DNA of 64,000 nucleotides from Paenibacillus sp. PL91 (lineage in GTDB: Bacteria; Bacillota; Bacilli; Paenibacillales; Paenibacillaceae). The stretch lies in NCBI RefSeq assembly GCF_012935325.2, contig NZ_JABBYG020000005.1:310001-374000 (forward strand), written 5' to 3'. Numbering within the stretch: position 1 is the first letter of the stretch; every line of letters starts with the position of its first letter. The position numbers and the translations under genes are program-made. Of the stretch, positions 19,081 to 28,814 are shown in pieces. A model generated the notes under the pieces. The model worked only from the letters and a program-made list of their open reading frames with translations. It ran no database searches and had not been told where the DNA came from.

Positions 19081-19680
19081 ATGATAAGAAGGCTTGGCAA
19101 GGGAGCGGCGATTGTAATTCTTTTGTTTGTTCTGTATCTCCTTTATTTAGCGTACAGCATCATGTCCTTCTCCAATGTGAACGAGCTAAGGAAGACAGAC
19201 GCTGCTATTGTGCTTGGAGCGGCAGTCTGGGGCGATGAGCCTTCACCGGTTCTAAAGGAAAGGCTAAATCATGCGATTTCGCTGTATGACAAAGGCTATA
19301 CCCGCTTGATCATCGTAACCGGCGGCATCGGAGAAGGGGATGGGCTGTCTGAGGCAGAGGCTTCAAGGCGCTACGCCTTGCTGCATGGGGTGCGCGATGA
19401 GGATATTCTCCTTGAGAGTGAATCAAGCATTACGGAACAAAACCTTGCGAATGCTTATGCAATTGCGAAGCAGAAACAACTCGAGACATTCACAATCGTA
19501 AGCGATCCGCTCCATATGAAGCGCGCTCTTGCGATGGCTAGCGATCTGGGAATGGATGCTTATTCCTCGCCAACTCAGACGACCGTATACAAGAGCCTGC
19601 GTACTAAGCTTCCTTTCCTCGCGAGAGAGATGTTCTTCTATATGGGATATGAAGCAAAAGAGCTATTTGCTAAAGGTTAA
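19081..19680 (+). CDS. YdcF/SanA-like DUF218 protein
   Basis: 199 residues with one N-terminal membrane helix (about 8-28), then a DUF218 domain, presumably outside the membrane. Family motifs visible are DAAIVLGAAVWGDEPSP, VTGGIGEGDGLSEAEAS, SSITEQNLANA and VSDPLHMKRALAMA. Members have been linked to envelope integrity and drug exclusion, but the reaction is not known. The start ATG 19081 follows AAAGGA. Single gene; no functional link with the sugar genes on either side is evident. Confidence 0.88.
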   Translation: MIRRLGKGAAIVILLFVLYLLYLAYSIMSFSNVNELRKTDAAIVLGAAVWGDEPSPVLKERLNHAISLYDKGYTRLIIVTGGIGEGDGLSEAEASRRYALLHGVRDEDILLESESSITEQNLANAYAIAKQKQLETFTIVSDPLHMKRALAMASDLGMDAYSSPTQTTVYKSLRTKLPFLAREMFFYMGYEAKELFAKG

Positions 19681-19704
19681 TGGATGATAGGAATGGACAA
19701 GAGG

Positions 19705-19733
19705 GAAGCCCATACGATTTTGTATGGGCCTTC
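19705..19733. terminator. Stem-loop between convergent genes
   Basis: GAAGCCCATAC pairs with GTATGGGCCTTC (one bulge). It lies between the convergent YdcF-like and binding-protein genes. The T run is weak, so it may act only partly. Confidence 0.55.
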
Positions 19734-19754
19734 TCCAGGTTCACAAGCCCTCGT

Positions 19755-21317
19755 TTACTTCACTAAACCTTTCTCTTGCTTGAATTTATCCCATTGCGCC
19801 GCGGCTTCCTTTTCAATCTTCTCTTGCCCGGAGGCGATCAATTTCTCCCGGTATTTCGAAAGCTCCTTCGCCGGATCGACGGAACCGGATTCCAGCGCAA
19901 CTTGGTATTCGTTGTTTACCGCCGTTACGTTAGCGATCTCGGCCTTTATGTTCTCTTCGTTCACGCCAAACCCGCTTGTAGCAGGGACGATGGCGCTGTC
20001 ATTGAGCGCAATGGTTCTCTCCCATGTGTCCGCTGCTTGGCCGGGCTTGAGGTAAGCATTGAACTGATTGCCGAATACCCAGTCGCCGTTCGGAGCATAG
20101 CCGGAATCCTTAATCGGCTCGATATATTTATCGTCTGTCTTGTTATAATGCTTGCCTTCAATCCCATTGCAGATCAGATTGTACAAATACGGGTCGGTAT
20201 TCAGCAAATTGATCAGCATCAATGTGCGTTCTGGATTTTTAGAGCCTTTGTTAATAACATGCATTGCTCCGGCAATGCCCGTAAAGTAGCTGTCGGATAT
20301 AGGCGCATAGACGACTTCATTGCCGCCGTTAACGGCCATTTCGCCAACCTCTCCGCCCGGCTTCGATGTAAACTCAAGGGCGACGGCAACGTTGCCTTTG
20401 CTCTTTAGATCATTAATGTTCTGGATGATCGGAGCATCGTCATTGATATAACCGGCTTGGTACCAGCTGCGCATCGTATCGAAATACGATTTTTTCTCAT
20501 CAAGCGTTTGCAAGCTGCCAATATATTTAAGCGTTGGATCATCCTTCGCGTAGCTAAGCACCATTCCTTCGCCAACCTTTGTGCGGTCTGTGTACAAGCC
20601 CCATGAGTTTTGCGCAAGTCCGAGAGGGATAATGCCCGGCTCATTGTCCTTCAGCGTTTTTAGAAACGGCTCGAGCTCCTTGTATGATTGGATCGCGCTA
20701 ACATCCAGATTGTATTTATCGACAAACCGTTTTTGAATGACTAAGCTCTTCGTCTTCGCTGCTACTTGGTAGATGGGGAAGCCATACACTTTACCGTCGA
20801 CTGCAAGCATATCCGGCCAAAATTTGTCCGGTATGTTGGCGCGGGCTTCGGCTGCATATTGGCCAATCATATCCTCTGTAATTTCCAAATAAGCGCCTCT
20901 GTCGATGTAGGGCTGGTAATTGCCGAGCCAACCCTTTGAGCTCCAAGCTAAGTCGAAGTTTTCGCCTGCCGCCAGCATCGCATTGAGCTTAGGCTCGTAT
21001 TCGTCGAATGTGAGCGGTTTAAGGTCAACGGTCGCATTAATTTTTTCTTTCAAATATTTGTTGATCTCGTCATTAACGAGCTTCTGGTCCGGGCCGGGAT
21101 TTGCGGATACCGGATAGATGAAGGTGAGCTCCACTTCCGGAAGGGAAGGCGCTTCAGAAGCGGCTGCATCCGGCGTTTCCTCGCCAGCGTTACCAGCATT
21201 GCTTGGCGCATTGGTCGCGTTAGGCGAGTTGCTGTTGTTCGAGCATGCCGCGATGATCGCAAGGCATAAAATGACCGCAAACCATTTGACCAGCAGGGAT
21301 ACTTTTGTTTTTTTCAC
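19755..21317 (-). CDS. Large sugar-binding lipoprotein, LplA/YtcQ type
   Basis: Receptor of the third complete importer; last gene of the minus-strand operon permease-permease-receptor. The start is set at GTG 21317 because GGAGGG lies seven bases before it; an in-frame ATG 15 bases upstream carries the ribosome site itself. The lipoprotein signal ends AIIAAC (Cys25 from this start), then an Asn/Ala/Glu-rich linker. About 520 residues, with family blocks DLAWSSKGWLGNYQPYIDRGAYL and YLYNLICNGIEGKHYN. Binds an unknown saccharide. Confidence 0.94.
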   Translation of the reverse strand: MKKTKVSLLVKWFAVILCLAIIAACSNNSNSPNATNAPSNAGNAGEETPDAAASEAPSLPEVELTFIYPVSANPGPDQKLVNDEINKYLKEKINATVDLKPLTFDEYEPKLNAMLAAGENFDLAWSSKGWLGNYQPYIDRGAYLEITEDMIGQYAAEARANIPDKFWPDMLAVDGKVYGFPIYQVAAKTKSLVIQKRFVDKYNLDVSAIQSYKELEPFLKTLKDNEPGIIPLGLAQNSWGLYTDRTKVGEGMVLSYAKDDPTLKYIGSLQTLDEKKSYFDTMRSWYQAGYINDDAPIIQNINDLKSKGNVAVALEFTSKPGGEVGEMAVNGGNEVVYAPISDSYFTGIAGAMHVINKGSKNPERTLMLINLLNTDPYLYNLICNGIEGKHYNKTDDKYIEPIKDSGYAPNGDWVFGNQFNAYLKPGQAADTWERTIALNDSAIVPATSGFGVNEENIKAEIANVTAVNNEYQVALESGSVDPAKELSKYREKLIASGQEKIEKEAAAQWDKFKQEKGLVK

Positions 21318-21369
21318 TTTAGAACCCTCCATTTATCAATTGTGTTGTATATGGCACAATAGTCATTCC

Positions 21370-22260
21370 TTAACCTTTCAAGGAACCTACTGTAATACCC
21401 TTCACGAAATACTTCTGGAAGAAAGGAAATATGATGAGCATCGGTCCGCCGGCAAGTATAGCCATTGCCATTCGAACGGATAAAGTCGGGAAATTGGCAT
21501 AAGCCAGCTTATCAGCCACCTCAGCCAGCGGAGAATTAGCCAGAAATTCAATTTGGGACAAAATGCGGACGAGCAGCAGCTGAAGCGGAATGTACTTATC
21601 ATTGTCAATGAACAGCAGCGCATAGAACCATTCATTCCAATAGCCGAAGGAGATGAACAAGCCAAGCGTTGCGAGAGCAGGCGTGGACAGCGGCAAAATA
21701 ATGCCAAAGAAGATTCGGAATTCCTTGGCGCCGTCCACTTTTGCCGATTCAATGATCTCCTTCGAAATTTTGTCCATAAAGCCTTTCATAATCATAATAT
21801 TGAAGGGGCTAAGCAGCGTCGGAATGATTAAGGCAAGCAGCGAATTTTTCAAATGCAAATATTGCGTCATCATAATGTAGAACGGTATAAGTCCGCCATT
21901 AAACAGCATCGTGAAAAAAATATAAAAGGTAATCGGCCTGTTGTATCGAAAGTCCAATCGCGAGATCGGATAGGCAGTCATCGCAGTCAACAAAAGCGAT
22001 ATGACGGTGCCGACAACTGTAATAAGAATGGTGACAAGGTAGCCCTTCAGCAGCGGATCTGGCTTCTCGAACACGATGCGGTACGCTTCCCAGCTCCATG
22101 CCTTCGGAATGAATTGATAGCCGTTTTGCATGAGGCTGTTCTCGGAAGTCAGTGAAATAATGACGACCAGAACGAACGGCAGGGCGATCATTAGGCACAA
22201 TACGGTTAAAAATATGTTTATGAAACCGTTCATGAGGCTGAAGCCTTTAGTATTTGGCAT
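21370..22260 (-). CDS. Sugar ABC transporter permease, LplC/YtcP type
   Basis: Membrane subunit of the importer encoded with 19755-21317 and 22279-23256. It has six predicted helices and the EAA loop EIIESAKVDGAKEFRIF (Ser in place of the usual first Ala). The C-terminus QKYFVKGITVGSLKG is typical of LplC-type proteins. The start follows GGAGG. It is 18 bases behind the first permease. Confidence 0.94.
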   Translation of the reverse strand: MPNTKGFSLMNGFINIFLTVLCLMIALPFVLVVIISLTSENSLMQNGYQFIPKAWSWEAYRIVFEKPDPLLKGYLVTILITVVGTVISLLLTAMTAYPISRLDFRYNRPITFYIFFTMLFNGGLIPFYIMMTQYLHLKNSLLALIIPTLLSPFNIMIMKGFMDKISKEIIESAKVDGAKEFRIFFGIILPLSTPALATLGLFISFGYWNEWFYALLFIDNDKYIPLQLLLVRILSQIEFLANSPLAEVADKLAYANFPTLSVRMAMAILAGGPMLIIFPFFQKYFVKGITVGSLKG

Positions 22261-22278
22261 ATCGAAACTCCTCCATTT

Positions 22279-23256
22279 TTAAAACAGTGCGTTATCCTTA
22301 TCTGCCCTGCGCACAAGATAGTTGGCGGATACGACGGTAATAAGGCCAACGACCGATTGCAGGAAACCGACCGCTGCTGCGGAATTAATATCGCCAAGCT
22401 TCGTCAGAGCACGATATACATACGTGTCGATAATATCCGTCGTCGGGAAGTTAGGTCCTACATTGTTTGGCACAAAATAATGCAAGCCAAAGTCGCCGCG
22501 GAAAATGTTGCCGAGTCCCAGAATAAACAGGATGATGACCAGCGGCTTGAGCAGCGGAAGCGTAATGCGCCACATCATTTGAATGCGCGATGCGCCATCG
22601 AGTCTAGCGGCTTCATAATAATCGGTGTTAATGCCGGTAATGCCTGCGTAGTAGACGAGCGTCGAGAAGCCGATTCCCTTCCATAAGGCGACAAGCGGCA
22701 GGATGAAGATCCAAGGCGTCGTTTCCAAATACCACTTATGCGGCTCGAGTCCAAACCAGCCGATTATCGTATTGAGGTAACCGCCCTTATGATCTAGGAA
22801 GGCGTTCGTAATATAGCCTACAAGAACAAATGAGATGAAGTAGGGCAGAAACATCGTAGTTTGATAAATTTTGATCAGCCGTCCGCTCAGCTCATTGAGC
22901 AGCAGTGCGAGCAGCAGAGCAGCGAGCGTTCCGAGCACGATGTACGAAATATTGTAGAGCAGGGTGTTTCGGATGATGCGTACGGCATCCTGCGCCTTGA
23001 ATAGAAATTCAAAATTAGCGAAGCCGACCCATTTGCTGCCGAAGATGCCTTGGTCATACCTGAAATACTTAAAGGCTAGAATCAGCCCGATCATGGGGAT
23101 GTAGGCAATGACGAGTTTGAATAATATGCCGGGCATTGCCAGCAGCAGCAATTCACGATTTTTGGTCAGATGCTTCCATTCTTTGCTGATCCAGCCCGGT
23201 GCTGACGGCCGTTTCTCCGCCTTCGTGCCTGCTGCTTCACGCGCTATTTTGGCCAC
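22279..23256 (-). CDS. Sugar ABC transporter permease, LplB/YteP type
   Basis: First gene of the minus-strand transporter operon. The start is set at GTG 23256, with GGAGGAG seven bases before it; a TTG two codons upstream is too close to that site. Typical LplB-type features are MPGILFKLVIAYIPMIGLILAF as the first helix, VGFANFEFLF, and the EAA loop DYYEAARLDGASRIQMM. The operon matches the order of the B. subtilis yteP-ytcP-ytcQ group, which also lies beside a YtdP-type regulator, as here. Confidence 0.93.
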   Translation of the reverse strand: MAKIAREAAGTKAEKRPSAPGWISKEWKHLTKNRELLLLAMPGILFKLVIAYIPMIGLILAFKYFRYDQGIFGSKWVGFANFEFLFKAQDAVRIIRNTLLYNISYIVLGTLAALLLALLLNELSGRLIKIYQTTMFLPYFISFVLVGYITNAFLDHKGGYLNTIIGWFGLEPHKWYLETTPWIFILPLVALWKGIGFSTLVYYAGITGINTDYYEAARLDGASRIQMMWRITLPLLKPLVIILFILGLGNIFRGDFGLHYFVPNNVGPNFPTTDIIDTYVYRALTKLGDINSAAAVGFLQSVVGLITVVSANYLVRRADKDNALF

Positions 23257-23414
23257 TTGCAATCTCCTCCATCTGAAGCGTCTCGGTTCTGATGCCCATC
23301 ATGCCATGCAGAAAAGCAGCTGGGTAGAATAGGTTTTGCGAATGACTGTAATTGGGGAGTGTAAAATATTCGATTTTGTGAAAATTCGCGGATTAGTCGG
23401 TATGATGCAGCGAT

Positions 23415-23454
23415 AAAAGACCCTTCGTTCACTTGGAAGCAGTGAACGAAGGGC
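23415..23454 (-). terminator. Rho-independent terminator of the AraC regulator gene
   Basis: CCCTTCGTTCAC pairs perfectly with GTGAACGAAGGG; reading on the minus strand the stem is followed by TCTTTTAT. Confidence 0.87.
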
Positions 23455-23476
23455 CTTATTGTCTTCTTTATGGAGC

Positions 23477-25813
23477 TTATGAGATCGATTTTTTCATGCG
23501 GTATTCCTTTGGTGTCGTGCCTACCTTGCCTTTAAATAACCGGAAGAAGTAGCTTTGATTCGCATAGCCGCATTTGTCCATAATTTCCGCAATCGTATAG
23601 TTGTTCTGCTCCAGCAGCGCCTTCGCATGATTCAGCCGAACCTCGTTGATGTATTCGGTAATCGACAGCTTATAGCTCTCTTTAAACAGCTTGCCGATAT
23701 AGGCAGAGGACAGCTTCACGCTCGTTGCGATGGATTGCTGGCTCAGATTGATATCGGAAAATTTTTGCTCGATCAATTCCTTGACGGTCTCCAGCATCAT
23801 CTCGTTTCGTTCCATATTGGCAGGCCGCTGTCCTTCGCAGATTTTGGCGCAGAGCGACAAGAGCGAGAGATACATTTCCTCGAGCGTTTCCTTCTCCTGT
23901 GCGATCTGATGGATATAGTCGATATCGACGTGGAAGGCGACCAGCCGATTATCGCTAATCTCGCTTACCGCATTTTTTATTACCCATGCCAAATTAGATA
24001 CGGTACGAACCATGTCGTCATAATTAAATCCGGCGATGAGGGAAAAGGCTTTCTCCAGCTCGGTGCCGACATTGGTTAGCTGGCCCTTCTTAAGCGCTTC
24101 GACTAGCTTTCGCTCAATAGCATCCGGCAGCGACATTTGCTTGCTCGCTAAATTCATTTGAATGTCCTCTGCTGTAATGATTGATTTATGTCCCTTCACG
24201 ATCATATATTGGCTGAGGCGCAGCGCTTGCGTGTAAGCTGCCGACAAGAAAGGGTACTGCGAGATGACATCGCTGATGCCGCAGGATAGGGAGATGCTGT
24301 AATAGCGTTCGATCGTATCTTGAATCTCGCGAAGCAGAGGGGGGACTTGCTCAAACAGCATGTTCTCATCGTACATACTTCGCGAGAGAATAAGCACGAC
24401 ATGGTCGCCTCTAACTTCGACGGCTTCGCAAGGATAGTGCCTGCTCATCATTTCTTGAGCAATATTTACGATTGCAAAATTGTACAGCTTCTTAGTGGAG
24501 CCCGTCATGCTGTTATCATAAATGGCGAAGTTATCGATTTTCATTACACAGACAAGCAGCTCATCCTTAACCGATATATTGAGCTCATGCTTCTCGATGA
24601 GATGCTGCATGTCATGATGCGAGAACAGCTGGCTGTCGGTTAAAAACCTTCGGATATAATATTTGCTCACGATCTGCTCGGAGCTGATCTCATTCAGCTT
24701 CTCTGACAGCCGCATGTAGTTGTCGCTCATAAGTCCAAGCTCGTCGCGGGCGCTTTTGCCAGAGCTTCGCTCGTCGGGCAGATGCGGCCGGATTCGCTTA
24801 AGCATATTCTCGATTGGATTATAGAGCTTATAGGACAGCCAAATCGAAAATCCGACGGCAAGGAGCAGGAACAGGCCTGATATCATCAGCGACTGATTGC
24901 GTGTCTTCGTTACTTCCTCCATCATCTTGTCGTAGGACTGTATGAATAAAATCGTCCAAGCGCCAAGGCCATCGTCCATATACGTGATCATTTCTTTCTC
25001 TTCGGATTGATCGTCGATGACGAAGCCGGCTGAATGGTCTTCTGTGGCTTTGCCGGTTTGGACGATTTCTTTGATACGGTTCTGATCACGGTTGGTCATG
25101 TAGGAGGCGCCTGGGTCTGAGGTCAATAATTGGCCATTTTGCGTTTGAATATAAATTTCACCCTGATCACGGCTGCTCGCAACGTTCATTTTCTTTAAGC
25201 TCTCGAACACCCAATCGGATTTGATGAACAAAATAATGGCGGATTGGCTGCTTGTAAACGATTTCAAAGAATCGGTTACGATAAAGGCAAACGTATCGAT
25301 ACGGCCATCGTCTTTCTCCAGGCTCATCGGAATAAGGCGATTGGTAGGCTGTGGATGGTTTGGGTCCATCAGGACGCTTCTAATCTTCTTTTCCGTGATG
25401 CCTCCATCGAGCAGGAGGCTGCTGCTCGTACCGTACAGCTCCGACCGAGCTTTATTGTAGACAACCATGGAGTGCAGGAAGGAGGAGCTTTCCATAATGT
25501 TAGACATTTGGCGATGGCCGCGAATGAAATCCATCTTGGGCAGCTCGTCATTAAACATAAGCGGGATAAGGAAATGATCGCGATAGACGAAATTGGATAA
25601 CCTGGTAATGATATCGTTCATGTAGGAGAGATTATATTGAATTTGCGAGAGTACCTTCAGATTGGACTCCTCTTGAATGCCCTTGACTGATTTCTCAAGA
25701 ATGTAAGTGTTAGATACAGCGGACAAGGCTAGCACGACCACCATGGAAGCTGTAATGGAGAACATGACTCGCTGCAAATATTTTTTGGATTTGTAAAACC
25801 CGAATACTTTCAT
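23477..25813 (-). CDS. Membrane-anchored AraC-type transcriptional regulator (YtdP/YesS-like)
   Basis: About 778 residues. An N-terminal membrane helix (near 12-35 of this start) leads to an extracellular Cache-like sensor of about 250 residues, a second helix (LMISGLFLLLAVGFSIWLSY), a HAMP-like and GGDEF-like linker region, and a C-terminal AraC domain (LSQQSIATSVKLSSAYIGKLF then AEIMDKCGYANQSYFFRLFK). It senses outside and binds DNA directly, without a phosphorelay. The start is ATG 25813, with GGGGGG about ten bases before it; a TTG further upstream is less likely. It is 32 bases behind the beta-helix gene, so they form one operon. It likely controls the importer at 19755-23256. Confidence 0.9.
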   Translation of the reverse strand: MKVFGFYKSKKYLQRVMFSITASMVVVLALSAVSNTYILEKSVKGIQEESNLKVLSQIQYNLSYMNDIITRLSNFVYRDHFLIPLMFNDELPKMDFIRGHRQMSNIMESSSFLHSMVVYNKARSELYGTSSSLLLDGGITEKKIRSVLMDPNHPQPTNRLIPMSLEKDDGRIDTFAFIVTDSLKSFTSSQSAIILFIKSDWVFESLKKMNVASSRDQGEIYIQTQNGQLLTSDPGASYMTNRDQNRIKEIVQTGKATEDHSAGFVIDDQSEEKEMITYMDDGLGAWTILFIQSYDKMMEEVTKTRNQSLMISGLFLLLAVGFSIWLSYKLYNPIENMLKRIRPHLPDERSSGKSARDELGLMSDNYMRLSEKLNEISSEQIVSKYYIRRFLTDSQLFSHHDMQHLIEKHELNISVKDELLVCVMKIDNFAIYDNSMTGSTKKLYNFAIVNIAQEMMSRHYPCEAVEVRGDHVVLILSRSMYDENMLFEQVPPLLREIQDTIERYYSISLSCGISDVISQYPFLSAAYTQALRLSQYMIVKGHKSIITAEDIQMNLASKQMSLPDAIERKLVEALKKGQLTNVGTELEKAFSLIAGFNYDDMVRTVSNLAWVIKNAVSEISDNRLVAFHVDIDYIHQIAQEKETLEEMYLSLLSLCAKICEGQRPANMERNEMMLETVKELIEQKFSDINLSQQSIATSVKLSSAYIGKLFKESYKLSITEYINEVRLNHAKALLEQNNYTIAEIMDKCGYANQSYFFRLFKGKVGTTPKEYRMKKSIS

Positions 25814-25845
25814 CCGATCCAAGCCCCCCTGTGTCAAAAATCTGT

Positions 25846-27918
25846 TTACTTGGGTCCGATATTGGCGAACTCGATGTCGGTCCAGCCTAATGAGTAGGCG
25901 GGCGACTTAGGGTGCAGCCTATAGTCAGTTTCATTGGCATTCATGAACAGCGGCTCCGTAATGAGCGTTTCTCCATCGTATTTGCCGTTTGCGAGCAAAC
26001 GCCACTGCTCCCAGTCGTATTCCTTTCTACCTAGCCGATCCTGCCCGGAGGAAGCCAGAGGCAGGTTGCCTGCGACCTTGCACGGCTCGCCGTTTCTCCA
26101 ATAAAGGCTGCGGTTAGCGGCGGCAAAACGTTCTTCGCTATAATTTACAAAATAATATAGATAACCCGAATTGTAAATGATATTGCATGCAATAGCGATT
26201 TGTTTATTTTCTTCGCCTGCCATCTCCTGAGAGCCGATCGCGGCGATTGCATCGGGATTGGACACAAGAAGGTTATTTCTAATCCGGTTGCCGATTCCCT
26301 TCGAGAAAATAAGCATCCACAGCTTGCCTTCGCCTGTGCTGAATAGGTTTCGAATGACATTGTTCGTAACGGTGAAATCATCCGCCGCGTCGTCTAAATA
26401 GATGCCGAAGCCAAAGGAGAAATGAATGCCGCTATCATGCAGGTGGTTGCTGTGTATGACATTGCCTCTGCCAGTACCCCAAGCCTCGATTAGACCACCG
26501 TCCTGACTGTCCGTCATAACAAACGAAATGTCGTTGCAAGCGATCCGATTGTTTCGGGTGTGCAGGAAACCCCAGTGATTATTCCAAGTTACCGCGATGC
26601 CGTAAAGCTCAGCTGGCATTACTTTATGCCGCAGCCCCTTCATGGATATACCGTAGCGAGGCATATCGGCAATGTAATTGTTTGAAATCTCGTTGTCTCC
26701 GCTTTGATAGAGCAGAATGCCGCAGCCGTGTCCAACCAGCTCGCCGCCATGCTGGATACGGTTATTCGTGATGTGATTATAGGCGTTAGTATAGGAGTGA
26801 GCCGGGCTATCGAATGGTCCTGCTCCCGGCGCGAATCCGTTCAAGCTGATGCCGATGTAGCCAACATTCCGAATATCATTGCTGTCTATTGTAATATGTT
26901 TCGAATAATGATCCAGATAAATGCCGCAGCTCCCCGAATGCTTCAGCTTGTTGCCTTCAATCCGAATATGCTCTGCATGATTAATATAAATGAGGCCTTC
27001 GCGATGCTCGGGCTGCTCTACGTTATCATCCATCATCCGATATTCGCGCGAAAAATCGGTACATGCGAGCGAAAATCCCGAGATGCACAAGCTGCGCACG
27101 GGCTGCAGGTGGTTCAACCCGTTGATATCCAGCAGCCGTTGGGCTGTTGGCGCGAGGATGGTTTGTTCATTCGGATGATCAGCGCCAATTTCCGGCCAAT
27201 AATAAACGATCCCTGCGGATGAATCCAGGTGGAACTGTCCTGGAGATTGAAGGAAGTCTAACGATCCTTGCAAAAAATATCGTGAGCCTGCCTCGACCGG
27301 CCAAGTGGTGGGGCTCTCGAATTGCACATATCGATTTTCTGGGTCGAATGAGGCGACCGGCTTCGTCTCCGAGAACCAATTCCACTCTCCTTCTCCCGGC
27401 CAGACATATACTTGCGTGCCCGCGAGACTGCTGTGAAGCGGCATATCTTCCGCACGGATACGTATGCCTCGCTGCTTTAAACGCTCATCACTGTTCGCTT
27501 GAAGGCCATCTGTTCGATAGTAACCTGCTGCGGGCAGCCTTGCTTGCTTCACACGGGCACCATCTGCATACAGCGTGTAAAAGCTCATTCCCTTATCAAC
27601 ATGGGCTTGCCAGATGCCCTCTTTAAATGGAACCCAGTTTGTGATCCGTTTGCCGCCTACGAGAGCGGCTTCCTCGCCGGGGAAGCTGCAATAGCGGACC
27701 TCAAATCCGTCTTTTCCGGAATCTTTATCGTTGAAACGCAGGGCGGATTCAAGCTCATAGAGGCCGCCGCGCACATACACCATTACATCCTCGCTCATGC
27801 CATTCTCGATTTTCTTTCGAACTTCTAGCTGCGCCCTCTGTAGAGTGTGGAAAGGGGCATCGGCAGTTCCACGATGATCGTCGCTTCCGTTCGCCGCCAC
27901 ATAATAGACCGTACTCAT
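25846..27918 (-). CDS. Right-handed parallel beta-helix protein, probably glycan-active
   Basis: 690 residues with no signal peptide, so apparently cytosolic. The N-terminus YYVAANGSDDHRGTADAPF is the DUF1565-like opening found in many beta-helix lyases and hydrolases. From about residue 270 the sequence is a run of short Asn-rich rungs (for example NKLKHSGSCGIYLDHY, NDIRNVGYIGISLNG, NYIADMPRYGISMKG), the mark of a pectate-lyase-like superhelix. The C-terminus has a TEPLFMNANETDYRLHPKSP closing segment. Position next to a YtdP-type regulator and a large-receptor importer suggests it acts on imported polysaccharide fragments. The exact reaction cannot be read. Confidence 0.85.
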   Translation of the reverse strand: MSTVYYVAANGSDDHRGTADAPFHTLQRAQLEVRKKIENGMSEDVMVYVRGGLYELESALRFNDKDSGKDGFEVRYCSFPGEEAALVGGKRITNWVPFKEGIWQAHVDKGMSFYTLYADGARVKQARLPAAGYYRTDGLQANSDERLKQRGIRIRAEDMPLHSSLAGTQVYVWPGEGEWNWFSETKPVASFDPENRYVQFESPTTWPVEAGSRYFLQGSLDFLQSPGQFHLDSSAGIVYYWPEIGADHPNEQTILAPTAQRLLDINGLNHLQPVRSLCISGFSLACTDFSREYRMMDDNVEQPEHREGLIYINHAEHIRIEGNKLKHSGSCGIYLDHYSKHITIDSNDIRNVGYIGISLNGFAPGAGPFDSPAHSYTNAYNHITNNRIQHGGELVGHGCGILLYQSGDNEISNNYIADMPRYGISMKGLRHKVMPAELYGIAVTWNNHWGFLHTRNNRIACNDISFVMTDSQDGGLIEAWGTGRGNVIHSNHLHDSGIHFSFGFGIYLDDAADDFTVTNNVIRNLFSTGEGKLWMLIFSKGIGNRIRNNLLVSNPDAIAAIGSQEMAGEENKQIAIACNIIYNSGYLYYFVNYSEERFAAANRSLYWRNGEPCKVAGNLPLASSGQDRLGRKEYDWEQWRLLANGKYDGETLITEPLFMNANETDYRLHPKSPAYSLGWTDIEFANIGPK

Positions 27919-28111
27919 AACGAAAACCTCCTTTTAGAGCAATGAGCGAATAACTGTACATTATAGTTATAAAACCGATGTCTAAAGCGGCGCAAGTGCA
28001 TTCAAATAAAGTACACTTAATCGTTTTTTTCACAGTTGGTTGGCTCCCACTTAAGCAAATACGGAAAAAGGCGTGCGAAAGAATCGGCTGACGGAAATGC
28101 GGTGAAGGAGG

Positions 28112-28158
28112 AAAAAACCTTGATCAGCATGGCTTGCCATGATGGATCAAGGTTTTTT
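28112..28158. terminator. Rho-independent terminator downstream of lectin-like remnant
   Basis: AAAAAACCTTGATC pairs with GATCAAGGTTTTTT around a 19-base loop that itself contains CATGGC/GCCATG. It probably belonged to the decayed minus-strand gene next to it. Confidence 0.82.
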
Positions 28159-28200
28159 GGGCTGCGGTAAAAATGGCTATTTCGTATGGGAAGCATGCTA

Positions 28201-28605
28201 TTAGGTTAAAGTGAGATCTTTAAAAAAAGCTAAAACGGTTTCGTCATTATGATGGGCTGTAACGGCCAAACCAAGCTGAATCGTAGTGTTAAGCTTCAAA
28301 TGATGTGCGGCAAAGAGCTTCCATTCTTCCTCTCCCGTACGGCTAAAGGCTGCAAAGTTGTCGCCTGATCGCTTCAGCCTAATCCATGTCTCGGGAAAAA
28401 GCACGGGAAACTCCGGTGATTCAGAAATGTAATCGGAAGGATAAATAGCTGCGCTGGCGCCACCCGTTTTTTCACGGAACTGCAGCTCATATCCGCCGTT
28501 GTTCTTATTTCTGGCGCTGTTATCCGGAAATACCATATGGTAGATATGAGGTATAATCGATAGCCGGAGGAAGGAAAAGTAGTGATCTGAAGGTAAGTCA
28601 ATAAC
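28201..28605 (-). pseudogene. C-terminal remnant of a DUF1349/concanavalin-like domain gene
   Basis: The minus-strand frame from 28605 to 28201 reads as the end of a beta-sandwich domain: DLPSDHYFSFLRLS, then HMVFPDNSARNKNNGGYELQF, WIRLKRSGDNFAAFSR and a final LGLAVTAHHNDETVLAFFKDL. In complete proteins this domain is an appendage of glycan-active enzymes. Upstream, the frame meets a stop at 28606-28608, beside the palindrome AATAACC-TAAA-GGTTATT (28600-28617), and no start or ribosome site is visible. The first ATG, at 28536, lies inside the domain. A 5' deletion is the simplest reading. Confidence 0.7.
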
Positions 28606-28814
28606 CTAAAGGTTATTGCTAGAGTGGAGTGCTGCTAAAGCTATGCTTTTATTTTTTGAGATAAACCTCATAATGGGATTGAAGGATTTGTATGCTAGAT
28701 GTCATACTAAACCTATTAGGCAAAGATTCCAAAAGGCTAGAAGCATGGCGAGACAGAAATATTTTTAACGGCATACCGAAGAAAGCCAAGCAGAAACAAA
28801 TAGGAGGAGAACGA

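Noticed and set aside
23555-24079. 174-codon plus-strand frame opposite the membrane AraC gene
   Set aside because: Antisense shadow of conserved AraC-domain coding sequence.
26704-27626. Overlapping plus-strand frames opposite the beta-helix gene
   Set aside because: They share the region with a well-supported beta-helix protein on the minus strand and show no family features.
28692-28814. In-frame N-terminal extension of the GH2 gene
   Set aside because: The perfect ribosome site lies just before ATG 28815, and the extension has no resemblance to GH2 N-termini.
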